A stretch of DNA of 5,934 nucleotides from JAVBKX01 sp031553835. GTDB lineage: Bacteria; Bacteroidota; Bacteroidia; Bacteroidales; Azobacteroidaceae. Where the stretch lies: positions 1 through 5,934 of the forward strand of contig JAVBKX010000054.1 of NCBI GenBank assembly GCA_031553835.1, in the 5' to 3' direction. The position numbers and the translations under genes were made by a program. Position 1 is the first letter of the stretch, and every line of letters starts with the position of its first letter. Below are positions 1-5,782 of the stretch, piece after piece. The notes below the pieces were generated by a model. It searched no databases. It was given only the letters and a program-made list of their open reading frames with translations, and was not told the origin of the DNA.

Positions 1-2280
1 CACCAGCGCTTTTTCTTTTTGCAGAAAACCATCTTCTTTGTATTTCAGTATGATTGCAATTACCTGCAAGGTTTTTCCTAATCCCATATCATCGGCGATA
101 ATACTTCCGAATCCGATTTGGGAATTGCGGTACATCCACGAAAATCCGCGATGCTGATAGGGACGCAATGTGGCATTCAGACCTTGTGGCAAGTCAACCG
201 TATCTTGTTCTGTCAGTTGCCGGATTAATTTTTTTACTTCATCGGTCAAAGCGATTTTGGCACCCTGATATTCTCCGCTGAGCACTGCACGGAGCATGTC
301 GAAAGACGACAATGTTTTGGTCGAAGAAAAATGTTTGTAAAGTTTTTGCAATTCTTCGGGATTGACATAAATATAATTCGTTTTAAACCGGATCAGACCT
401 TCCGATTGTTTCAACAATTTACGAAATTCTTCTTCATCCATCAACGTATCGCCAATCGAAACCTGCCAGTCGAAATCCAGCAATTTCTCCAGACGAAGGA
501 ATCCTTTGCTGTCTTTGGCTTTCGATTTAACCTTGATGCTGGGTTTCGGACGAAGGATTTGTTGCAATGATTTCGGCAATAAGATATCGATGTCCAGCAA
601 CTGAATGGCAGGAATCGCCTGCATCAGAAATGGAGCAAAATCTTTTGTTCCAAGAACGATCTCTTTCTCTCCCTTGCTGTTGACATATTCGTCCAAACCC
701 GGTACAAAAGAAGATAGATTGGCAACGGATTGCAGAATCTCAAATCTCTCCTGATCATATTTCTTCAAATTCAAAACATTTTTCAGGTAAACGGGTTTTG
801 ACAAAGGTTTGTCATTTTCTTTAATGGTAAGGCTTAGTTGACATTCGTTCATCAACAATTCTTCTACAACAATGGTCGATTTATATTTTCCTTGCGTCAG
901 ATAATAGCGTTGAAGCCATTGCCCTATTCCTCCGGACAGTGCACTTTCTCCGGGTTTATCAAATGAATAAGTTTGATTGTTGAAAAATAAATCCAGGTAA
1001 ACATCATCTTGGGATATTTCCGTCAGATGCAGCATCCATTCGTTCAGGAATACAGAAAGCAGACTGCTCGCCCGCCATTCCCGGATAACTGTTTTATTTT
1101 TTTCTTTGAAAAAAAGTAAATCTTCCGGAAGGAAAGATTCAAATTTCTCGACTAATTGCCGTACCTCTTTACTTACCATGGCCGGTAGCCAGCGGATCGC
1201 ATATTTCTGATTGTCCAATTGAACGATTTGGGGTACGACAGAACCTGTAGCCACCAGATTGCAAGTAAACAATAAGGCATACCGAAGTGTAGCTACCGAC
1301 GGTTGATAATCATTGGCATGGGAAACGGGGATTTCCCATAGTATTTTTATGATTTCTTTCGGAGTAAAAGCCGTTTTCCCGGAAATTTCAACGCTTGCTT
1401 CGTTCTGTTTATTGATGCAAAGCGTCACATCCGTATGGTGGTTGACCGTTTGCGAGTTTTTCAAGCAGAAGAAATCTTCCAAAGTGGCTTTCCCGGCTAG
1501 TAAACGTTGCATATTGCGCGTTGCTTTCCGGATTCCGACCGCATATTTATCCCTGAAATTACCGGATTGCTGATAAAAAACAGGTTTGTCTTCGAGTAAT
1601 TGAATCAATGATTCATGGATAGGGGAAAGAGTGGTAAAATTTAAGTCCTTGAAACTCAGATTATTTTCAACCGTTTTATTCTGCTTTTTATTTTTAGAAT
1701 TCTTTTCTTCAGAAGATAATATAACTTCCTGAATCGAAGGAATTTTTAACTTTTCCTTTTGAATAAAAATATTTTCTTCTTTCAGCTCTTCGATCAAATC
1801 CACCCGGTGCAAGCTGAAAACGAGAAAGGGATTATTGTCTATTTCCGCGCTGATTTTATAGATAACAGCTGCTAAATGTTTGCAGGGAACAGCCCAATCG
1901 GGACAGGAACATTGCATCTTGAAATCCGTCCATTGCCGGGGAAACACTTTCAGTCCCTGTTGTTCGGCAATTTTCAAAATTTCCGGATCGAGTTCCCGGT
2001 TGAGTAGTTTGGAAATGATAGCCGGCTTTTTGGAAAGAGCAGAAATCAATTTTTTAATCTCTGGCTTAAAAAACGGTGGGATGATAATTGTCACATCATA
2101 CGGTTTTGGACGTGAACCTTTAACCTTAGCAATAATTTGGTTTTCATCAATAGAAACACTGGCTACAGCTCCTTTATTGGCATAGGCGCTGCCTCTCGGC
2201 AACCGGTTACTATAGTCTATATTTGAAAGAGAATTAAGCCATTGTTGGCCCCACCAGGTTTGTCCGTATTTTTTTGCCAT
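1..2280 (-). CDS. SWIM zinc-finger SNF2-family helicase, N-terminal 760 residues (C-terminus outside window)
   Basis: The frame is open from ATG at 2280 to the window edge. Residues 1-70 (starting MAKKYGQTWWGQQWL, then RLPRG and a GSRPKPYDVTI stretch) resemble the lead-in of bacterial SWIM proteins. The SWIM finger is CSCPDWAVPCKH, with ligands C124, C126, C133 and H135 in CxCx6CxH spacing. Residues about 550-680 look like the DUF3670 domain that precedes bacterial SNF2 helicase cores. LRPYQHRGFSW follows near residue 705, and the ATP-binding motif I DDMGLGKT lies at residues 730-737. The remaining helicase motifs (DExH box, motifs III-VI) would lie beyond position 1. Such proteins are ATP-driven double-stranded DNA translocases, and SWIM fingers bind DNA or protein; the substrate of this one is unknown. 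The gene appears monocistronic, with its own promoter and no close upstream partner. No frame breaks are seen. The family call is firm, the cellular role open. Confidence 0.95.
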   Translation of the reverse strand, partial: MAKKYGQTWWGQQWLNSLSNIDYSNRLPRGSAYANKGAVASVSIDENQIIAKVKGSRPKPYDVTIIIPPFFKPEIKKLISALSKKPAIISKLLNRELDPEILKIAEQQGLKVFPRQWTDFKMQCSCPDWAVPCKHLAAVIYKISAEIDNNPFLVFSLHRVDLIEELKEENIFIQKEKLKIPSIQEVILSSEEKNSKNKKQNKTVENNLSFKDLNFTTLSPIHESLIQLLEDKPVFYQQSGNFRDKYAVGIRKATRNMQRLLAGKATLEDFFCLKNSQTVNHHTDVTLCINKQNEASVEISGKTAFTPKEIIKILWEIPVSHANDYQPSVATLRYALLFTCNLVATGSVVPQIVQLDNQKYAIRWLPAMVSKEVRQLVEKFESFLPEDLLFFKEKNKTVIREWRASSLLSVFLNEWMLHLTEISQDDVYLDLFFNNQTYSFDKPGESALSGGIGQWLQRYYLTQGKYKSTIVVEELLMNECQLSLTIKENDKPLSKPVYLKNVLNLKKYDQERFEILQSVANLSSFVPGLDEYVNSKGEKEIVLGTKDFAPFLMQAIPAIQLLDIDILLPKSLQQILRPKPSIKVKSKAKDSKGFLRLEKLLDFDWQVSIGDTLMDEEEFRKLLKQSEGLIRFKTNYIYVNPEELQKLYKHFSSTKTLSSFDMLRAVLSGEYQGAKIALTDEVKKLIRQLTEQDTVDLPQGLNATLRPYQHRGFSWMYRNSQIGFGSIIADDMGLGKTLQVIAIILKYKEDGFLQKEKALV

Positions 2281-2303
2281 AGAGATTATAGAATATTAAT
2301 CCC

Positions 2304-2311
2304 CAAAATTA
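2304..2311 (-). promoter_or_regulatory. Possible -7 box of the helicase gene promoter
   Basis: On the minus strand this reads TAATTTTG, an exact match to the Bacteroidota -7 consensus TAnnTTTG, 23 bp before the helicase ATG. That would give a 5' leader of roughly 15-20 nt. No good TTTG -33 element is found 19-21 bp further upstream, and the surroundings are very AT-rich, so a chance match is possible. Confidence 0.35.
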
Positions 2312-2367
2312 ATCAAATCAGGTTAAAACTTATGTTGTACTTGGAGAATATTTTATATTAAAAAACC

Positions 2368-2393
2368 AAAACCCCGGTTTAATCCGGGATTTT
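2368..2393 (-). terminator. Rho-independent terminator-like hairpin between helicase and Fic genes
   Basis: Arms CCCGG (2373-2377) and CCGGG (2384-2388) enclose a 6-nt loop. Beyond a C/A mismatch, AAAA (2368-2371) pairs with TTTT (2390-2393). Read on the minus strand, the hairpin is followed by TTTTGGTTTTTT, a good termination tail. It would stop leftward transcripts, such as those reading through from the Fic gene, before the helicase promoter. The near-symmetry means it could also work weakly in the other direction. Confidence 0.6.
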
Positions 2394-2940
2394 ATGTTGA
2401 AAACCAGTTCATTTTTAAAACCTAATTATTGTTTTAATTTATTGAATATTATGAAGATATGTTATCTAAAACTGTTTTCAATGAACGAAGATACAAATTT
2501 GAAAGCAATTCACAACCTGATTTCTATGGACTCTCCTAAAAATTTAGATTTTTTCCCTATAAGGATGTCCAGGAACAATTTCACCCGTGCGAATTTTTCT
2601 CGGACTTTCGTTCGAAGTCCACTATGTCTATCTAGGGTCTGCTGATGCCTTCTGAATCATAGTTTGAATATGTATAATCGACGTTTATGTATAGATATTT
2701 TGCGAAAGAAGGCAAACCTGCCATTTGCTCTTGAATAAATGTCTCATATCATATCGTCTATTTAGAACGGATCTGAATGTAGATAACTGGAAGAAGTTCT
2801 TAAACATTTCCAACATTTTTGTTTATGTAACCATATTTTTTATATACTTCACTAATGTCGTTGTTTGTCATAATCTTTATATTTTAAGATTTTCCGAGTT
2901 CAAATAAATTCTCTAATGCACCAAATCCGCATAAAAATAT
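2394..2940. other. AT-rich intergenic spacer with no convincing gene
   Basis: About 550 bp lies between the terminator-like hairpin and the end of the Fic gene. Two short plus-strand open frames here (2394-2645 and 2725-2907) have low-complexity, Phe/Leu/Asn/Ser-rich translations without recognisable domains, and look like chance frames in AT-rich DNA. Visible structure is limited to small palindromes: GGACTT/AAGTCC around a 7-nt loop at 2602-2620, AAAAAT/ATTTTT at 2538-2553 inside a weaker GGA..TCCT / AGGA..TCC pairing at 2528-2570, and GCAAA/TTTGC near 2712-2730. No tRNA, rRNA or CRISPR array is present. It may be a degraded gene or hold a small RNA, but nothing here proves either. Confidence 0.5.
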
Positions 2941-3639
2941 TTAACCCACCCTGTATGTATCTTGTGCCGAAAGGCAAGTATCAACCAAATAACCTCTGGT
3001 ATTTGCGAACTCTTTCAATCCACGATAATAAAATTGTTTGTGGTCATCGTCAATAATAAACGGGATAATATTATTTCTCAAACATTCACGGAACATTATC
3101 AGGCGACCAACTCTGCCATTGCCATCCTGAAACGGATGGATTTTCCCGAAACGATAATGGTATTCAACAATGTTTTCGAACGAAATTTCTTTGATGGAAT
3201 TATACCACTCATTGAGTTTGTTCATGTCGGTTTCTTCCTCTTTGGGCAAAGAAGTTTCTGTCCCACCAACTTCATTAGGTAATTTTTTCCAATCGCCTAC
3301 ATGGAGCCATTCTTTTGTAGCATCGGAAGTCCCTGTTTTCAAAATACGGTGAAACTCTTTTACAATCACGTTTGAAAGCGGTTTATCAATCGCATTAAGC
3401 AAATAATCGAACGCCACAAAGTGATTGGACGTTTCAATAATGTCATCGACAGGCACGGCTTCTTGATCTTTAAAACCGATAGTGCGGGTTTCAAAAATAT
3501 AGCGGGTTTGCTCTTCGGTCAACTTGCTACCCTCTATTCTATTTGAATTGCAAGCAAGATTTATTTGTGTCTTGTGATACAAGTCGCCTCTTCGCTTAGC
3601 TTGCTTTTCTTCTATGAAATACGTCAATAATCTATTCAT
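2941..3639 (-). CDS. Fic-domain protein (probable AMP-transferase), class II-like
   Basis: This is a complete single-domain Fic protein of 232 residues from ATG at 3639. A GTG two codons upstream at 3645 is an alternative start; ATG is preferred because GTG starts are rarer. Counted from the GTG, the catalytic motif is HPFQDGNGRVGR at residues 170-181. It retains the catalytic His, the acidic residue that holds Mg2+, and both Arg of the family signature HPFx[D/E]GNGRxxR, so the enzyme should be able to transfer AMP (or another nucleotide moiety) to a protein hydroxyl. SNRIEG at residues 34-39 fits the inhibitory-helix motif [S/T]xxxE[G/N] placed N-terminal to the Fic core, implying built-in autoinhibition rather than a separate antitoxin. 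The segment around residues 120-140 corresponds to the substrate-binding flap. No signal peptide or membrane segment is visible, so it is probably cytoplasmic. No adjacent intact gene indicates the target. No strong terminator directly follows; the nearest is the hairpin near 2380. Confidence 0.93.
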   Translation of the reverse strand: MNRLLTYFIEEKQAKRRGDLYHKTQINLACNSNRIEGSKLTEEQTRYIFETRTIGFKDQEAVPVDDIIETSNHFVAFDYLLNAIDKPLSNVIVKEFHRILKTGTSDATKEWLHVGDWKKLPNEVGGTETSLPKEEETDMNKLNEWYNSIKEISFENIVEYHYRFGKIHPFQDGNGRVGRLIMFRECLRNNIIPFIIDDDHKQFYYRGLKEFANTRGYLVDTCLSAQDTYRVG

Positions 3640-3649
3640 TTTCACTTAT

Positions 3650-3769
3650 TTATATTCCATTTGCAATACCCAACACTTTATCTGTTATCTTTTTCTCATT
3701 TGCCACTACCACCTTTATTTGATCAGCAAACCACAAACTTAAAAGTTCGGCTTGATCGACCTGTAATAA
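3650..3769 (-). pseudogene. Possible 3' remnant of a lost gene upstream of Fic
   Basis: On the minus strand, after a TGA at 3770-3772, a 39-codon frame runs to a TAA at 3650-3652, 10 nt before the Fic ATG. Its translation is amphipathic and protein-like (it contains LLSLWFADQIKVVV and ends in VLGIANGI) but has no ATG. The close spacing to the Fic start resembles an operon junction, so this may be the C-terminal tail of a former upstream partner whose 5' part was lost when insertion sequences arrived. I do not recognise the family, and a 120-nt open frame can arise by chance. Confidence 0.3.
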
Positions 3770-3869
3770 TCAGATATTGAACAAATGTAACTAATTCTTG
3801 TGAGTTTTATCCGCAAAAATTTACCTAATTTGCTTTTCCCCGCTTTGATGAGGCAATAAATTTATTTAA

Positions 3870-3915
3870 AATACAAAAGGGGCTATCCAAAAAGTCGGAT
3901 AGCCCCTTTTGTATT
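3870..3915. terminator. Perfect 19-bp hairpin at the left end of the IS1182 relic
   Basis: AATACAAAAGGGGCTATCC (3870-3888) is followed by an 8-nt loop and its exact reverse complement (3897-3915). The GC-rich core (GGGGCTATCC/GGATAGCCCC) is followed by TTTTG on the plus strand and, by symmetry, on the minus strand, so it has the shape of a bidirectional intrinsic terminator. Placed 52 bp upstream of the transposase start, it would block transcription from outside entering the transposase. It also overlaps the probable left terminal repeat of the element. Confidence 0.7.
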
Positions 3916-3944
3916 GGAATATTTCGCTAAATATAGTATCTTAG
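3913..3944 (+). promoter_or_regulatory. Possible transposase promoter (-33/-7 type)
   Basis: TATCTTAG at 3937-3944 matches the Bacteroidota -7 consensus TAnnTTTG at 7 of 8 positions. ATTG at 3913-3916 lies 20 bp upstream, as expected for a -33 element. The pair sits between the terminator-like hairpin and the transposase ATG at 3968. Prediction by motif only. Confidence 0.4.
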
Positions 3945-3967
3945 CGTTGCAAAAACAATACAATGCC

Positions 3968-5590
3968 ATGGCTAAGATAGTATTTAAAGAATTAACATCC
4001 AACCAAAATGTACTATTTCCGGTAAGTTTATCGGAAACAGTCCCATCGAATCACCCGGTTCGTATTGTCATCAAGTAGTTGATTGTTTGAACCTAGACAA
4101 ACTGTTCTCAGGAGGCGGTAGCAGCAGTTATCATCCCCGGATGATGCTCAAAGTCTTGTTTTATTCCTATCTGAATAACATCTATTCCTGCCGCAAGATA
4201 GAAAAAGCCTTACAGGAAAATATCTAATTCGTGTGGTTATCAGGCAATAACACCCCTTATTTCCGCACAATCAACAACTTTCGAGGTAACCGTTTGAAAG
4301 AAGATATCAAAGACTTATTTTCATCCATCGTGGTTTTGTTACAGGAATCCGGATATGTAAGCCTGGATGTCCAATACATAGACGGCACGAAGCTGGAATC
4401 CGCATCGAACCGTTACACCTTTGTCTGGCGGGGGTTGGTGGAAAAGAACAAAGCCAGGTTGGAATCAAAGATACGGACTGTTCTCTCAGAAGTGGATAAG
4501 CATATCGAACAGGATAAGCTCGAAAGAACACCGGAAGAACTGCCATCTATCGATTCTCAACTACTGCGCGAGAAAGTCAACTCCTTGAACCGCCGCCTTT
4601 CCCAGATGAATAAAGCCGGGCAGAAACAAATCAAACAATTACAGGAAGATTACCTGCCCCGGCTGGCAAAGTATGAATCTCAAATAGAAAAGCTTGCAGA
4701 TCGTAACTATTTTAGTAAGACGGATGAAGATGCTACCTTTATGCGCATGAAGGAGGACCATATGAAAAACGGTCAGCTAAAGCCCGCCTGCAACATACAG
4801 ATTGCCACCGAAAACCAATTCATTACCAATCTGGGCATTTACCAACGGGCAGGAGATACAGCTACCATTCCTTCTTTTTTACAGGACTTTGCTGATACCT
4901 ATAAAAAACAATCCACAACCGTAGTTGCCGATTCCGGTTATGGTAGTGAGCAGAATTATGAATGGATGGAAGACAACAGCATAGAAGCTTATGTCAAGTA
5001 CAACTACTTCCATAAAGAACAGAAAAGGGCATGGAAAAAAAATGGCATTTGCCGTGCAAAATCTGTATTACAACAAAGAAAAGGATTATTTTGTATGTCC
5101 GATGGGACAGAAACTCAACTGTATAGGTCATAAGAAAAACAAGTCGGATCCAGGCTATATCTCTGTCGTTACACGTTATCAGGCACAAAACTGTGAAGGA
5201 TGCCCATTGAGATGCCTGTGCCACAAATCAAAGAACAACCGGATTATAGAGGTCAACTATAAACTCAATGAATACAAAAGGAAAGCCCGATAACGTTTAC
5301 TCTCCGAAGAAGGAATTTATCACAGGGGGCGACGATGCATAGAACCGGAAGCCGTCTTCGAACAAATTAAATACGATTCACAGTTCAATAGGTTCACATT
5401 AAGAGGATTAGAAAAGGTAAAACTGGAATTTACCCTGATTGCTATTGCCCATAACTTAAGAAAACCGGCTAAAAAAGCCGGATTTTATTTGTCATTTGTC
5501 CAAATAGTACATTTGTTTACCCGAATAAGAGTAAACAACAGATATTTGACCATAAAATATAAAAACATCAATGTGCAAACCGCGGCTTGA
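3968..5590 (+). pseudogene. IS1182-family transposase, broken by two frameshifts and two stops
   Basis: Translation begins MAKIVFKELTSNQNVLFP at ATG 3968. The N-terminal DUF772-like segment (YHPRMMLKVLFYSY, then RKIEKALQENI) is split by a one-base loss near 4070, where GTC-AT-CAA replaces an expected GTCAATCAA. A TAA at 4225-4227 comes just before FVWLSGNN. The body (4231 on) has the first catalytic Asp in YIDGTK (4381-4383), a charged coiled-coil-like stretch (about 4555-4700), the family block DATFMRMKEDHMKNGQLKP, and the second Asp in VADSGYGSEQNY (4930-4932). An extra A in the A8 run at 5035-5042 shifts the frame, which resumes with AFAVQNLYYNKEKD and the Cys-rich CEGCPLRCLCHKS. A TAA at 5291-5293 replaces a probable Glu codon. 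The catalytic Glu lies in PEAVFEQIK (5348-5350), where a usual Gly is Glu. The frame closes at TGA 5588-5590. Non-functional. Confidence 0.92.
5461..5486 (+). terminator. Terminator-like hairpin inside the transposase 3' region
   Basis: CCGGCT (5465-5470) and AGCCGG (5476-5481) form a 6-bp stem around AAAAA, preceded by AAAA and followed by ATTTTATTTG. It looks like an intrinsic terminator just after the IAIAHNLRK block, where many DDE transposases end. However, the reading frame continues through it (PAKKAGF) to 5590, so it may be a coincidence of coding sequence. Confidence 0.4.
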
Positions 5591-5601
5591 CAAAAAAAGA
5601 A

Positions 5602-5620
5602 GGCATCCTTTTGGGACACC
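5602..5620. repeat. Imperfect hairpin at the right end of the IS1182 relic
   Basis: GGCATCC (5602-5608) and GGACACC (5614-5620) pair at 5 of 7 positions around TTTTG. The reverse complement (GGTGTCCCAAAAGGATGCC) resembles the core of the left-end hairpin, so this is probably the mutated right terminal structure of the same element. The next base begins the IS21-like sequence. Confidence 0.45.
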
Positions 5621-5647
5621 TGGAAAAAACGGCTAACCAGACCCCTG
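5621..5647 (+). repeat. IS21 left-end repeat, outer copy
   Basis: This 27-bp unit begins TGGAAAAAACGG and ends AACCAGACCCCTG. It matches the inner copy at 5671-5695 closely, with a one-base difference in the ACC/ACCC run, a shorter A run in the inner copy and a few substitutions. It is the probable terminal transposase-binding site. Confidence 0.6.
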
Positions 5648-5670
5648 AATGTCGGAGGAAAATGCCCCCC

Positions 5671-5695
5671 TGAAAACGGTTTACCCAGACCCCTG
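5671..5695 (+). repeat. IS21 left-end repeat, inner copy
   Basis: This 25-bp unit begins TGAAAACGG and ends TACCCAGACCCCTG, with its start 50 bp after the start of the outer copy. It is the probable subterminal transposase-binding site, and the spacing puts both copies on nearly the same face of the helix. Confidence 0.6.
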
Positions 5696-5739
5696 TCAGG
5701 AAAGCGTAAAAATTGTTCATTACGGGCTTTTTAAGTAGA

Positions 5740-5747
5740 GATATTTG
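5740..5747 (+). promoter_or_regulatory. Possible -7 box for istA
   Basis: GATATTTG matches the Bacteroidota TAnnTTTG box at 7 of 8 positions and lies 35 bp before the istA ATG. The nearest upstream TTG (5713-5715) is 24 bp away, longer than the usual 19-21 bp, so support is weak. Confidence 0.25.
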
Positions 5748-5752
5748 AGTTA

Positions 5753-5775
5753 GATTTTAAGAAAAACTTAAAATC
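5753..5775 (+). promoter_or_regulatory. Perfect 9-bp hairpin just before the istA start
   Basis: GATTTTAAG (5753-5761) and CTTAAAATC (5767-5775) are exact reverse complements around an AAAAA loop, ending 7 nt before the ATG. In a transcript it would cover the ribosome-loading region. This suggests limiting of istA translation, or alternatively an operator for a DNA-binding protein. Function inferred from position only. Confidence 0.45.
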
Positions 5776-5782
5776 CCTCGAT

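Larger units (their letters stand above)
3879..5620 (+). mobile_element. Decayed IS1182-family insertion sequence
   Basis: The element is defined by a full-length but broken IS1182-type transposase flanked by related hairpin ends. Reading inward from the outer edges, the left end (from about 3879) and the reverse complement of the right end (from about 5620) share the blocks CCAAAA, GGAT(A)GCC and TTTTGT in the same order, consistent with imperfect terminal inverted repeats of roughly 38 bp. The implied size of about 1.74 kb fits the family. Exact ends are inferred, and no target-site duplication could be identified. With its transposase broken it should not move by itself. Confidence 0.7.

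Noticed and set aside
331..2185. Plus-strand open frames at 331-570, 1313-1573 and 1880-2185
   Set aside because: They lie opposite the well-supported helicase gene, and their translations show no domain features; they are antisense shadows.
2602..2620. tRNA-like T-arm (GTTCGAA flanked by pairing bases)
   Set aside because: The pairing is GGACTT/AAGTCC around the loop and does not give a 5-bp stem flanking a 7-nt TTCGAAN loop. No anticodon or acceptor stems are present nearby.
2394..2645. 83-codon plus-strand frame in the spacer
   Set aside because: The translation has no recognisable family or motif, biased low-complexity composition and no nearby promoter or start context. It also begins inside the terminator-like hairpin region.
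2725..2907. 60-codon plus-strand frame with a hydrophobic middle
   Set aside because: The start is not ATG, and the Phe/Ile/Tyr-rich stretch is what AT-rich DNA gives by chance; too weak to call a small membrane protein.
2962..3352. Plus-strand frames opposite the Fic gene
   Set aside because: They are antisense to a gene with intact catalytic motifs and have no features of their own.
4231..5293. Two separate genes at 4231-5133 and 4991-5293
   Set aside because: Both are pieces of one IS1182-type transposase; the order of family motifs shows a single gene broken by stops and frameshifts.
5621..5695. CRISPR-like array from the repeated AGACCCCTG units
   Set aside because: There are only two imperfect copies, they differ in length, and they sit at an IS21 end where such repeats are expected; no further spacer-repeat units follow.
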